Assembly: GCA_034190295.1 (NCBI GenBank)
Contig: JAXHSW010000014.1
Location: 1-64,000 of the forward strand
DNA: 64,000 nt
From: Okeania sp034190295
GTDB taxonomy: Bacteria; Cyanobacteriota; Cyanobacteriia; Cyanobacteriales; Microcoleaceae
Reading direction: 5' to 3'
Position 1 is the stretch's first letter. Every line of letters begins with the position of its first letter. Positions 36,452 through 45,820 of this stretch are shown one piece after another. The translations under genes were made by a program, and so were the position numbers. Under the pieces are notes generated by a model. The model saw only the letters and a program-made list of their open reading frames with translations, made no database searches and was not told the origin of the DNA.

Positions 36452-36608
36452 TTAACGAAGTCTGCAAGTCTGCAAGTCTGCAAGTCTGCAAATGTACCCA
36501 CCCCCGCCCCTCCCAGGAGGGGAGCCAGCAGGGGAAGGGGATTTGAGAAAAGCTCCAAAAATATTGCGCTTTAAAAGGCGGGGTGGCGCGACCCTTATGA
36601 TTTTGATA
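36452..36608. repeat. Right arm of the inverted repeat
   Basis: TTAACGAAGTCTGCAAGTCT iterations, CCCCTCCCAGGAGGGG, GGGGATTTGAGAAAAGCTCC, AATATTGCGCTTTAAAAGGC and GGGTGGCGCGACCCTTATGA TTTTGATA. This is the reverse complement of 34918-35065 with several differences. Confidence 0.8.
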
Positions 36609-37005
36609 AATCCTCAAACGAGCGTCAGGGATTACTTGCAGACTTGCAGACTTCGCGCCTTCTGTACGTCGCCAATCCGACGGCTCCCCTATGCGCGTAG
36701 CGCTATATGGGCGATCGCTAATTTAATTTTCAACTTTTGACTTTGGTAAAGTAGTTAACTTGTTAGTTTAATACCAAGCGTGAAAAAAGAATATTACGAA
36801 TAATAAGTGCAATAAAAAGATTTTGCCGGAAATGTCCCTTTGACAAAAAAGAGAATTTACGACCTAAAAACTGGTATTAAATCTATTCATTCTGACTCCT
36901 GAATTCAGAATTCAGAATTCTAAGAAATACCCTAGCTATTTGTAGTAAACATTTATAAAATTGGTATAAAATATCATTTGGACTTGGAGACGAATAAAAA
37001 AATCC
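36609..37005. other. Intergenic upstream of the TolC-like gene
   Basis: Contains a further ACTTGCAGACTTGCAGACTT unit (36636-36655), a GCGCGTAGCGCTATATGGGC segment, GAATTCAGAATTCAGAATTC at 36901-36920, and a promoter-like TTGTAG ... TATAAA pair (36940, 36965; 19-bp spacing). The promoter candidate lies in sequence that is partly shared with 47038-47075 (TTTGTAACAAACATTTATTA), so it may be repeat-borne. Confidence 0.4.
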
Positions 37006-40000
37006 ATGAGTGTTTTTCGTAATGTATTGGTAGTAGGAGCGATCGGAGTAGTTATTTCAAATGGGGGACAGGGTTATACGGCCCCACCACCTATGCACTC
37101 TCAAAGTAATGCTCCTAAAGATTCAATTTTAGACCCAAAAGAGGTCAAAGAAAAATCTATTGAGGTAACAGAAACTCAAGGAGTCAAGTCAGATACTGAT
37201 TCTTTAGAGGATATTACTCAATCGAGACATCAAGGCAGTTTATTAGAAAAGTTAAATTTCAATTCTGATTCTCCTTCATTAGGTACAGAAGTACCATCAA
37301 TAAGACACTCAAAAGTCAAGAACGATAAACAATTACTTCAGTCAAAACCTAATCAAGAGGCTATTTCTTCCTTCAAAAAAATTGAAAATATATACAAAAA
37401 TACAGGTAGTTTATTGACGCAATTAAAATCCCATAGAAAGGGAGAAAATATTTCGTCTTCAGCATTACCATTTAAACAAAATTTTAATCGTAGTTTGGCT
37501 GCTAACAAGAATCAAATTTTTAATGTAGACTCGAAAAATTTGGCTGAATTAGAGAAGTCAAATTCTAGTTTATTAGATTTGTTACAGTCAAATTCAGATA
37601 ATTATGAGGTAGGAACGGAAATTAATCCTGGCAACGAAACGGAATTTCAACAGTCAATTACTCTTGCCGATCGAGGTGCTGAAAAAGTTGATGTGGAATC
37701 GAAAAATGTGGCTGAATTAGAGGAATCAAATTCTCGTTTATTAGATTTATTAGAGTCAAAGTCAGATAATTCTCACAGAGCAGCAGAAATTAGTCCGGGT
37801 AATGAAACTGAATTTCAGCAGTCAATTACTTTGGCGGGTAAAGGTGTTGAAAAAGTTGATGTAGAATCGAAAAATTTTGTTGAATTAGAGAAATCCAATT
37901 CTCGTTTATTAGATTTATTAGAGTCAAAGTCAGATAATTCTCACAGAGCAGCAGAAATTAGTCCGGGTAATGAAACTGAATTTCAGCAGTCAATTACTTT
38001 GGCGGGTAAAGGTGTTGAAAAAGTTGATGTAGAATCGAAAAATTTTGTTGAATTAGAGAAATCCAATTCTAGTTTATTAGATTTATTAGAGTCAAAGTCA
38101 GATAATTCTCACAGAGCAACAGATTTTAGTCCGGGTAATGAAACTGAATTTCAGCAGTCAATTACTTTGGCTGGTAAAGGTGCTGAAAAAGTTGATGTAG
38201 AATCGAAAAATTTTGTTGAATTAGAGAAATCCAATTCTAGTTTATTAGATTTATTAGAGTCAAAGTCAGATAATTCTCACAGAGCAACAGATGTTAGTCC
38301 GGGTAATGAAACTGAATTTCAGCAGTCAATTACTTTGGCGGGTAAAGGTGCTGAAAAAGTTGATGTAGAATCGAAAAATTTTGTTGAATTAGAGAAATCC
38401 AATTCTAGTTTATTAGATTTATTAGAGTCAAAGTCAGATAATTCTCACAGAGCAACAGATTTTAGTCCGGGTAATGAAACTGAATTTCAGCAGTCAATTA
38501 CTTTGGCTGGTAAAGGTGCTGAAAAAGTTGATGTGGAATCGAAAAATGTGGCTGAACTAGAGGAGTCAAATTCTCGTTTATTAGATTTATTACAGTCAAA
38601 TTATGGTAATTATCACAGAGCAGCAGATGTTAGTCCTGGCAACGAAACAGAACTTCAACAGTCAATTACTTTGGCGGGTAAAGGTGCTGAAAAAGTTGAT
38701 GTAGAATCGAAAAATGTGGCTGAATTAGAGAAATCCAATTCTAGTTTATTAGATTTATTAGAGTCAAAGTCAGATAATTCTCACAGAGCAGCAGAAATTA
38801 GTCCGGGTAATGAAACTGAATTTCAGCAGTCAATTACTTTGGCTGGTAAAGGTGCTGAAAAAGTTGATGTAGAATCGAAAAATTTTGTTGAATTAGAGAA
38901 ATCCAATTCTAGTTTATTAGATTTATTAGAGTCAAAGTCTGGTAATTCTGAGGTAGAAACGGAAATTAATCCTGGCAACGAAACGGAATTTCAACAGTCA
39001 ATTACTCTTGCCGATCGAGGTGCTGAAAAAGTTGATGTGGAATCGAAAAATGTGGCTGAATTAGAGGAATCAAATTCTCGTTTATTAGATTTATTACAGT
39101 CAAATTATGGTAATTCTCACAGAGCAGCAGATGTTAGTCCGGGTAATGAAACTGAATTTCAGCAGTCAATTACTTTGGCTGGTAAAGGTGCTGAAAAAAT
39201 TGATGTAGAATCGAAAAATGTGGCTGAATTAGAAAAATCCAATTCTAGTTTATTAGATTTATTAGAGTCAAAGTCAGATAATTCTCACAGAGCAGCAGAT
39301 GTTAGTCCGGGTAATGAAACAGAACTTCAACAGTCAATTACTTTGGCTGGTAAAGGTGGTGAAAAACTTGATGTAAATTCAAAAAATGTGGCTGAACTAG
39401 AGAAATCCAATTCTAATTTATTAGATTTATTACAGTCAAAACCAAAAGTAGAAAATCCTAAAATAGAAACAGCAAAATTTCAGACAAATTTACAACCGAA
39501 CCAAGAAAACCAAACAAATAATCCCAAAACAACATCGGAAATAAATTCAATTCCAGGAAATTCTAACCGAATAATGACAAGTATAAATCGAGCACCAATA
39601 ATGGAGACAATCAATGATTTAGCACAGACTGAAACCCAAGCATTAGGCTTAACTAACCCCTTAAGATTACCCAGTATAAATAACCGAAATTCAGCCACAA
39701 CAATTCATAACAAACCTACCTTTGGCAACACTTCAACACAGAAAAAATCCGCCCAGATAACCACAAGTCTAAATCAAACTTCAAACAACAATACCGTCCC
39801 TAATTTAGCCAGAGTAGAAAATCAAAAACCTTCATCAAGAAATGGTGGCTCGATCATTGTTCAACAAACAACAGAAAACTTTCCTCCACCAGTACCAGAC
39901 GGAACCTTGCAAACAAATCCTCCCCCTCAAATTCAACCAAAACCTAACCCATTAAACTTTCCAATTACCCCCGATGAAGTACAGATAGAAGAAACCATAC

Positions 40001-41307
40001 CAATTACTTTAGAACAAGCAATTGACTTAGCCCGACGCAATAATTCAGAAATAGAAATTGCTCAATTAGAAGTCGAAAGAAGCAGAGCAACTATGCGAGA
40101 AGCTCAAGCTGCTCTGTGGCCCAGCCTAACTTTTGACTCAACCCTACAACGTACAGAAAGTGCCTCTGGCGATCTGCAGGCCAAAGCCCAACAACGATTA
40201 GCAGAAAGTAGTGGCTCAGAGTTTATAGACACAGATATTCAAAATTTCCCCACCACAACTTTTGTCAATGAATTTCGATTTGACTATGACTTTGGCCTTG
40301 GTAAAGCTCGTTCTGCTAGAATTGGAATTGCTAGAGAGCAAATGCACCTCCGAGAATTAGAGTTAGAAAGAGTTTCGGAACAATTGCGCTTTGATGTATC
40401 CGACGAATACTATGATTTACAAGAATCAGATGGACGAGTCAGAATTGGGGAAGCTGCTGTGGCTAATGCTAGAAAAAGTTTAGAAGATGCAGAAGCTTTA
40501 GAAAGAGCTGGAGTCGGAACTAGGTTTGATGTACTACAAGCTCAAGTAACATTATCAAACGAACAACAAAATCTCACAAACTCACTGCGAGACCAGCGTA
40601 CTGCTCAACGTCGCTTAGTGGAAAGATTAAATGTAAGTCAGTTAATCAATTTAACGGCTGCTGACCCAATTGAGCCAGCGGGGTCTTGGCCTCTATCTTT
40701 AGATGAAACAATTGTGTCTGCTTTTCAAAACCGAGCTGAGTTAGAACAGCAGTTGGTCCAAAGAGACTTAAGTGATGAGCAGCGAAAATTAGCTCTCTCA
40801 GCAGTCAGACCAAGTTTAAACTTCTTTGCTACTTACAATGTTTTGGCATTAACTACTGATAACTTAAGTCCTTTTGCAGCTAGGGGTTGGGCTGATGGAA
40901 CCACAGTAGGATTCAGCTTTAGATGGAATTTCTTTGATGGTGGTGCAGCTAGGGCGGCGGCTAGACAGAGTATTCTAGATCAAGATATTGCAGAAAATCG
41001 GTTTGAGCAAGTCAGAAATCAGGTTCGTCGTGAAGTTGAACAAGCCTTTTTTGGTTTGGAAGCTAGTTTTGAGAATATTTCTACAGCAGAATTGGGCGTG
41101 GAACAAGCCAGAGAAGCTTTACGTTTGGCGCGATTAAGATTTCAAGCAGGTGTGGGAACTCAGTTAGAAGTAATTGATGCTGAGACAGACTTGACCAGAG
41201 CAGAGAATAATTTGTTAACTGCAATTATTGACTATAACCGTTCTTTGTCGGAACTACAGCGAGCTGTTAGTAATCTTCCTGGTGGAGATTTGTCGGATAC
41301 TCCTTAG
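37006..41307 (+). CDS. TolC-family outer membrane protein with long repeat extension
   Basis: A 1433-residue protein. The N-terminus has a signal-like hydrophobic stretch (VLVVGAIGVVIS). Residues ~177-815 are eleven full 56-residue repeats and a partial twelfth, each with SNSxLLDLLESKS, SPGNETEFQQSITLAGKG and EKVDVESKN. A proline/asparagine-rich linker follows. The last ~435 residues are a complete TolC/OEP domain (ITLEQAIDLARRNNSEIEIA; ALRLARLRFQAGVGTQLEVI). The domain makes an outer-membrane and periplasmic channel for efflux or type I secretion. A normal cyanobacterial TolC has a short Pro-rich lead, so the ~960-residue extension is exceptional. The HlyD-like adaptor at 47190-49100 is a possible partner. 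Confidence 0.92.
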   Translation: MSVFRNVLVVGAIGVVISNGGQGYTAPPPMHSQSNAPKDSILDPKEVKEKSIEVTETQGVKSDTDSLEDITQSRHQGSLLEKLNFNSDSPSLGTEVPSIRHSKVKNDKQLLQSKPNQEAISSFKKIENIYKNTGSLLTQLKSHRKGENISSSALPFKQNFNRSLAANKNQIFNVDSKNLAELEKSNSSLLDLLQSNSDNYEVGTEINPGNETEFQQSITLADRGAEKVDVESKNVAELEESNSRLLDLLESKSDNSHRAAEISPGNETEFQQSITLAGKGVEKVDVESKNFVELEKSNSRLLDLLESKSDNSHRAAEISPGNETEFQQSITLAGKGVEKVDVESKNFVELEKSNSSLLDLLESKSDNSHRATDFSPGNETEFQQSITLAGKGAEKVDVESKNFVELEKSNSSLLDLLESKSDNSHRATDVSPGNETEFQQSITLAGKGAEKVDVESKNFVELEKSNSSLLDLLESKSDNSHRATDFSPGNETEFQQSITLAGKGAEKVDVESKNVAELEESNSRLLDLLQSNYGNYHRAADVSPGNETELQQSITLAGKGAEKVDVESKNVAELEKSNSSLLDLLESKSDNSHRAAEISPGNETEFQQSITLAGKGAEKVDVESKNFVELEKSNSSLLDLLESKSGNSEVETEINPGNETEFQQSITLADRGAEKVDVESKNVAELEESNSRLLDLLQSNYGNSHRAADVSPGNETEFQQSITLAGKGAEKIDVESKNVAELEKSNSSLLDLLESKSDNSHRAADVSPGNETELQQSITLAGKGGEKLDVNSKNVAELEKSNSNLLDLLQSKPKVENPKIETAKFQTNLQPNQENQTNNPKTTSEINSIPGNSNRIMTSINRAPIMETINDLAQTETQALGLTNPLRLPSINNRNSATTIHNKPTFGNTSTQKKSAQITTSLNQTSNNNTVPNLARVENQKPSSRNGGSIIVQQTTENFPPPVPDGTLQTNPPPQIQPKPNPLNFPITPDEVQIEETIPITLEQAIDLARRNNSEIEIAQLEVERSRATMREAQAALWPSLTFDSTLQRTESASGDLQAKAQQRLAESSGSEFIDTDIQNFPTTTFVNEFRFDYDFGLGKARSARIGIAREQMHLRELELERVSEQLRFDVSDEYYDLQESDGRVRIGEAAVANARKSLEDAEALERAGVGTRFDVLQAQVTLSNEQQNLTNSLRDQRTAQRRLVERLNVSQLINLTAADPIEPAGSWPLSLDETIVSAFQNRAELEQQLVQRDLSDEQRKLALSAVRPSLNFFATYNVLALTTDNLSPFAARGWADGTTVGFSFRWNFFDGGAARAAARQSILDQDIAENRFEQVRNQVRREVEQAFFGLEASFENISTAELGVEQAREALRLARLRFQAGVGTQLEVIDAETDLTRAENNLLTAIIDYNRSLSELQRAVSNLPGGDLSDTP
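37537..39450 (+). repeat. 168-bp in-frame coding repeats (11 full, 1 partial)
   Basis: GTAGAATCGAAAAATTTTGT starts units at 37861 and 38029, giving a 168-bp period (56 codons). Adjacent units are nearly identical at DNA level, with alternative versions (HRAAEIS, HRATDFS, EVxTEIN; AGKG versus ADRG) shuffled along the array, which indicates recent unequal exchange or gene conversion. Confidence 0.9.
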
Positions 41308-41511
41308 AATAAGTCAAAAGTCAAAAGTCAAAAGTCAAAAGTTAAGAGTTAGGAAATTCAGAAATAGAATAGGGGAAAAGGTAGAAAAATGCTCCCTCAC
41401 TGCCCTACTGCCCTAATCTTTACAGATATAGCAGCAGAACAAGTTAAACTTCTCAACATTAGTTAACATTTTTTTAGAATTACCAATCTCAATATAAGTT
41501 AATAATTCATA
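41308..41511. other. Spacer with AAAAGTC heptamer repeats
   Basis: AGTCAAAAGTCAAAAGTCAA runs over 41312-41341 directly after the TolC-like gene. The remainder is the leader of the ferredoxin gene, with ATATAAG about 20 bp before the ATG. Confidence 0.5.
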
Positions 41512-41817
41512 ATGGCCAACATCAAATTTGAACAAGAAAACCAGGAAATAATTGCTGCTGATGGAGCAAATTTAAGAATCAAAGCTCTAGAAAACCGCAT
41601 TGACCTATACACCTTTACAGGCAAAATGATGAATTGCGGAGGCTATGGACAGTGTGGTACCTGTATCGTAGAGGTAGTTGAAGGTCTCGAAAATCTTTCA
41701 CCCCGTACTGAAGTAGAAGAAAAAAAGTTAAAGAAGAGGCCCCCTTCTTATAGATTAGCCTGTCAGACCATGGTTAACGGTCCTGTGACTATCAAAACAA
41801 AACCAAAACGCAAATAG
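41512..41817 (+). CDS. 2Fe-2S ferredoxin-like protein
   Basis: A 101-residue protein with cluster ligands Cys42-x5-Cys48-x2-Cys51 and Cys84 (NCGGYGQCGTC; YRLACQT). The C-x5-C spacing is that of adrenodoxin/bacterial-type ferredoxins rather than the C-x4-C of the photosynthetic PetF type. It should be a soluble electron carrier; the partner is unknown. The gene lies 53 bp ahead of psbM on the same strand, an arrangement I recall in other cyanobacteria, so the two are probably co-transcribed and it may relate to photosystem II or thylakoid function. Confidence 0.92.
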   Translation: MANIKFEQENQEIIAADGANLRIKALENRIDLYTFTGKMMNCGGYGQCGTCIVEVVEGLENLSPRTEVEEKKLKKRPPSYRLACQTMVNGPVTIKTKPKRK

Positions 41818-41870
41818 CAAATAATGGTATTCTTAACCTTGTGGTTTTTTCAATTCCAGGTGGGTTAATC

Positions 41871-41975
41871 ATGGCAGTTAATGATTTAGGCTTTGTGGCA
41901 ACCATTTTGTTCATATTTGTGCCAGCCGTTTTCTTAATCATTTTGTATATTCAAACTGGCAACAACGAAAGCTAA
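41871..41975 (+). CDS. psbM: Photosystem II reaction centre protein M
   Basis: A 34-residue single-span protein, MAVNDLGFVATILFIFVPAV at the start and ending ILYIQTGNNES. It matches PsbM closely in length, the VNDLGF lead, the FVP kink and the LYIQT motif. PsbM sits at the photosystem II dimer interface in the thylakoid membrane and stabilises the dimer. It follows the ferredoxin gene and is followed by a strong terminator at 41997-42047, so it is the last gene of the unit. It is too short for ordinary gene-length cut-offs. Confidence 0.96.
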   Translation: MAVNDLGFVATILFIFVPAVFLIILYIQTGNNES

Positions 41976-41996
41976 ATTAGCAGTTTACAAACTCAG

Positions 41997-42047
41997 AGTA
42001 GGAGCATAATTTAAAAAATTGTCCTCCTACTTTGCTGTTTTTGTCTA
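41997..42047 (+). terminator. Rho-independent terminator after psbM
   Basis: AGTAGGAG (41997-42004) pairs with CTCCTACT (42024-42031) across a 19-base loop and is followed by TTGCTGTTTTTGT. It lies 21 bp past the psbM stop. Confidence 0.75.
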
Positions 42048-42216
42048 ACTATTGCTCTACCGATTAAATCTAAAAGGACTGACAGATAAAGGATTCAGCC
42101 TTTAAAGGAGTGAAAAAAGTGCCTGGTATCACGTTGAAAACACTCAAAAACTTACCATAAAAGGCAGGGGGGGATAGCAGAAAAATCAAGGAACAAATAT
42201 ATCCGACTATCTCCTA

Positions 42217-42307
42217 CAGGACTTACGCACGGACACTAAATTCAGTGAGTAGGAATGCAATTTACCCCTACATATGGCGTTTTCAACGTAAATTTGCGTA
42301 AGTCCTG
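42217..42307. repeat. Palindromic MITE (CAGGACTTACGCA family)
   Basis: CAGGACTTACGCACGGACAC at the left, AAATTTGCGTAAGTCCTG at the right: 91 bp with ~15-bp terminal inverted repeats. Same family as 21928-22019 and 50149-50236. A CCCCCACTC minisatellite (42337-42390) follows, up to the Usp gene. Confidence 0.8.
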
Positions 42308-42414
42308 TCCTGATTAATTCCTCGTTTCTCCTAACTACTCCCCCACTCCCCCACTCCCCCACTCCCCCACTCCCCCGCTCCCCTACTCCTGAAAAAGACT
42401 TTTGAGCGCAGACC

Positions 42415-43269
42415 CTAACTAGCACTCTGGCGAGCTAACAATACAGGACAATTGGCATAAACCCGCACATAGTCCGAGAGAGAATTTCCTAATAGTTTAT
42501 CAAGGTCCACAAGATTCTTAGCACTAGATGGACGGCGGTCTGGCGAACCCAAGATTAATAAGTCCACATTCAAATCCTGGGAAATTTTACAAATTTCTGG
42601 ACCAGGTTTACCACTAGCAGCAACACAGCGATATTGAATACCCATTTTTTTTGCTTCTGCTGCAGCTTCAGCTACAACAGGGTCTTTTTCTGCATCGGTA
42701 GTGTAATCTTGCATAGATTTTCCACTAGGATCTTTCTTAACATGACTCAAAATTAATTGTCCCCCAGGAATTTGATTCACTAATGAAATAGCCAACTTTA
42801 GAGAACTTTTTCCTCCTTCTGATGAATCTAGAGCTACCATCACCCGTCTGATTTTTTTAACATAGATATCATCTTTCACCAGTAGCATTGGACGGGAAGT
42901 TAACTGGAAAACATATTGACTAACAGAATTTTCCAAAATAGCTTGCAGTCTGCCTAATCCCCGCGAACCCATAATAATTAGGTCAGATTGTTCTTCATCA
43001 GCTACTTGACAAACAATATCTTTAGGGTCTCCTTGTTTAAGTCGAGGATTAACTTTTTTTGGATCTACTTTTAAAGATTGGACAGCCTCTGCTAGAATTT
43101 TTCCACCTTCTTCTAACTTAGCAGACATACCTTCTGCACTAGCTTGAGGGGGGACAACGTGCAAGACAGTCACAGATGCTACTTGGAAGTAGGGGATATC
43201 TATCAACATATTGAGCATCTGCTCGCATAGTCCCCGACCAGCAACAGCTAGCAAAATTTTGTTTATCAT
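42415..43269 (-). CDS. Universal stress protein with two Usp domains
   Basis: A 284-residue protein with two tandem Usp folds. The first (1-135) ends with IIMGSRGLGRLQAILENSVS, and the second (140-284) with LLILGSPDRRP and GNSLSDYV. Both keep the beta-strand pattern (ILLAVAGRG; VMVALDSSEGGKSSL), but the second has an insertion in the nucleotide-binding glycine motif. Tandem Usp proteins bind ATP or AMP and respond to stress; a specific partner is unknown. Single gene, with its promoter in the 104-bp divergent spacer before the thioesterase gene. Confidence 0.92.
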   Translation of the reverse strand: MINKILLAVAGRGLCEQMLNMLIDIPYFQVASVTVLHVVPPQASAEGMSAKLEEGGKILAEAVQSLKVDPKKVNPRLKQGDPKDIVCQVADEEQSDLIIMGSRGLGRLQAILENSVSQYVFQLTSRPMLLVKDDIYVKKIRRVMVALDSSEGGKSSLKLAISLVNQIPGGQLILSHVKKDPSGKSMQDYTTDAEKDPVVAEAAAEAKKMGIQYRCVAASGKPGPEICKISQDLNVDLLILGSPDRRPSSAKNLVDLDKLLGNSLSDYVRVYANCPVLLARQSAS

Positions 43270-43373
43270 TTTTTAATTGAGTGAATCAGCGAATAATAAC
43301 GTTTAAAAATAGCATAAACCTCCCGCACCCATGATAACTTTGAGAAATGTAGCGTTTTAGCAAATTTTGTAAA

Positions 43374-43856
43374 GTGGCCTCATCAGAACAATCTCAATCT
43401 CAGTTACCCACAAGTGCGATTCAAAATCAATCCACTCATAAATCAGATGCTTGGTTTGAATATATAGTCCGAGTTCATCCTCACCACACTGATTATGCTG
43501 GTGTTGTTTGGCATGGGACTTATATTTCCTGGATGGAGGAAGCACGAGTAGAAAGTTTGCGTTCTATTGGTATTGAGTATGCGGAGTTGGTTAACCTTGG
43601 TTGCGATTTACCAGTAGTAGAACTTTCAGTACGTTATCACAAAGCGGTAAAGTTGGGGATGGTAGTTGCAGTCAGGACTCGCATGACAAATACTGAAGGA
43701 GTAAAACTAGACTGGGATTACCAAATTCAATCTTTGGATGGTACAGAATTATATGTTACAGCCAATGTAACGTTAGTGACTGTTGACCGAGAAAAAGGGA
43801 AAATTATGCGCCGTTTACCTCCAGCAGTAGAAGCAGCTTTAACTAAGCTTTATTAA
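43374..43856 (+). CDS. 4HBT-fold acyl-CoA thioesterase
   Basis: A 160-residue hot-dog-fold protein from GTG 43374. The catalytic stretch HHTDYAGVVWHGTYISWMEEAR contains Asp40, His47 and Glu55/56 as in YbgC/4-hydroxybenzoyl-CoA thioesterases. A ~25-residue N-terminal extension precedes the fold. Cyanobacterial relatives such as Slr0204 hydrolyse 1,4-dihydroxy-2-naphthoyl-CoA in phylloquinone synthesis. That is a plausible role here, but other acyl-CoAs cannot be excluded. Confidence 0.9.
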   Translation: MASSEQSQSQLPTSAIQNQSTHKSDAWFEYIVRVHPHHTDYAGVVWHGTYISWMEEARVESLRSIGIEYAELVNLGCDLPVVELSVRYHKAVKLGMVVAVRTRMTNTEGVKLDWDYQIQSLDGTELYVTANVTLVTVDREKGKIMRRLPPAVEAALTKLY

Positions 43857-44272
43857 TAGTTGAGATTTCTTTTTTATGATTATTATTGAGGAAGTAATAG
43901 ACAGATAAAAACTGCTATTCCCTATTTCCAGAATTACTACTCCTTACTCTCTACTCTCTAAAAATCAAGAAAGAATTTTGTACCTCACGCTTCTCTATCA
44001 AAATATACTGAAGAATAAATGAAAAATTTTGAGATTTTACCCAAAATTCAAAGATTTAAAATTCGACTAGATGACTGGCTTTTAGCAAAAGAAATTATCA
44101 AAGGTCAAGGTAATTATCAAAATTTTATTGTTCTCACTCGTGCCAGAACCGGTTCAAATTTTTTAATGAGCTTATTGCAGTCTCATCCTAGAATTCGTGC
44201 ATTTGAATAAATTTTTACAGAACAAAAAAGAAAAATTAATTGGGGTTATGCAAAGTATCCTCGGTCTTCTAA

Positions 44273-44462
44273 AGGTAAGCATTTCCTCCGGAATGCTGCG
44301 CAAACAGCCGTCAGATATTAGCTATCAGCTATTAATTTTGGAGAAGGTAAAAGTAACCTTTGAAATTGAGAAAGAATAAAAAATTACTAGCAAAGTCCCC
44401 TTTTTAAACCTGAGAAGTAATTATTCATTACTCATTGCTGATAGCTGAATACTTACTTCTAA
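44273..44462. repeat. Family B repeat inserted in the sulfotransferase pseudogene
   Basis: GTAAGCATTTCCTCCGGAAT, GCTGCGCAAACAGCCGTCAG and ATTAGCTATCAGCTATTA at the left, GCTGATAGCTGAATACTTAC at the right. The outer ends GTAAGCATT and AATACTTAC are inverted relative to each other, consistent with a MITE. The left half recurs at 14894 and, reversed, at about 46927-46960. Confidence 0.7.
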
Positions 44463-44655
44463 AGTTATGAAAATGAGGGAAGAACAGCCAATAAAATTCA
44501 TAGATGAAGTTGTATTTCATAAATTTCCTCCCTCTGTCTCAACTGTAGGTTTTAAATTATTTTATAACCAGGCTCAATCGTCAGAACAACAACAGATATG
44601 GCAATATTTAAAGAGAGATAAAGAAATAAAAATTGTTCATTTGAAAAGAGATAAT

Positions 44656-44787
44656 TTACCGAAAATTGTGGTTTAAAGCCTCCCCTTTTAAGGGGATAAT
44701 CAAGAAAAATTTTTATGATTAGTCAATCCTCTTCTTTTCAAGGAGAGGTAATTATTAATTATTAATTATTAATTATTAATTGTTGAA
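44656..44787 (-). repeat. MITE-like family A inserted in the sulfotransferase pseudogene
   Basis: TTACCGAAAATTGTGGTTTA AAGCCTCCCCTTTTAAGGGG ... TCAAGGAGAGGTAATTATTA iterations ending TTGTTGAA. It separates the LKRDNL-coding segment from the C-terminal segment of the host gene. Confidence 0.8.
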
Positions 44788-45820
44788 GATATGCTTATCC
44801 TCTTATCTGGCGAGAACTACCAATTAATGGATTTTGAAGAATGAAAAGTATCGACATAATTCTCTGGCAGTTCAACTAGATTATGATGATTGTCTGAAAC
44901 TTTTTGCAGAAACTAAAAAATGGCAAGAGGAGTATGATAGCTTTTTTAACGAACATCAAAAAATTGAAGTGATTTATGAAAATTTAGTACAAAAAACTCT
45001 GCAAGAAACTAAGCAAATACAGCAATTTTTGGGAGTTAAACTACAAAGATTATATTCATTAACGCTCAAGCAAAATAAAGGTACATTGCCTGAAATAATT
45101 TCTAACTACTATGAGCTAAAAGAAAAGTTTGAAGGTTCTCCTTGTAGCAAGTTTTTTACTGAATAACTGAAGTTTTTTTTATAAATAGTTAAGCGATCGC
45201 CATCGTCACATTATTTCCTATGGAAAATCTCCTAATCTAAATGGCGTTGCTAAACTAAGGGATGAATTTTGGCAGAAAAGGTAATTATCAATTATCCATT
45301 ATCCATTATCCATTATTGAATTCCTCTTTCTCTAAAACTATAATTCCAATTCGTTTTTCCCTTTTTTTCAATATTTACCTCTTCTTAATTTCGGCGTTGC
45401 TGAGTGGTAATGATTTTTAGATTAAGTATCAACCCAAAATATAAGTTTTTTCTCGGTTGAATAAAAAGTCATGCGTACGGGCGAGTAGAACCCAATGATT
45501 ACATACTATCACGATTTTTTTGGCGATGCAAGAGGAAATACCTTGCCGTTTTTTGGAGCTTCACAGGATGCATATTAATCATCCGTGTATCCGTGACCAA
45601 ATCCAAGTCTTGCTGATGGGGTCATTTCAGTTATCAGTTATCAGTTATCAGTTATCAGTACCTGTTTGCGCAGCATGACAAAGGTCAAGTAAAGTGAATT
45701 GAAATATTGAACTTGTTTTTTTCATCCCCTTGTAGAGCGGTAGCTCGCGGCGAAGCCAAGGGGAGGCTTCAGACCTTATTTTTTGGTGAAAATTTTTCTT
45801 GTCACCACTTCTTTCTTTAA

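Larger units (their letters stand above)
44019..45166 (+). pseudogene. Sulfotransferase gene broken by two repeat insertions
   Basis: Three exon-like pieces together make a sulfotransferase of the Stf0-like type. 44019-44275 encodes NFIVLTRARTGSNFLMSLLQ (PAPS-binding loop), SHPRIRAF and, after a frame change, FTEQKRKINWGYAKYP. 44467-44655 encodes FHKFPPSVSTVGFKLFYNQA and IKIVHLKRDNL (3'-phosphate loop). 44825-45166 encodes LDYDDCLKLFAE and VIYENLVQ...LGVKLQ. The breaks coincide with a family B repeat (about 44273-44462) and a family A element (44656-44787). The original gene would have been ~250 codons; it is now non-functional. Confidence 0.85.

Noticed and set aside
36940..36970. Dedicated promoter of the TolC-like gene (TTGTAG...TATAAA)
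   Set aside because: A closely similar sequence occurs at 47038-47075 where no gene follows in that direction, so it may simply be part of a dispersed repeat; spacing of 19 is also long.
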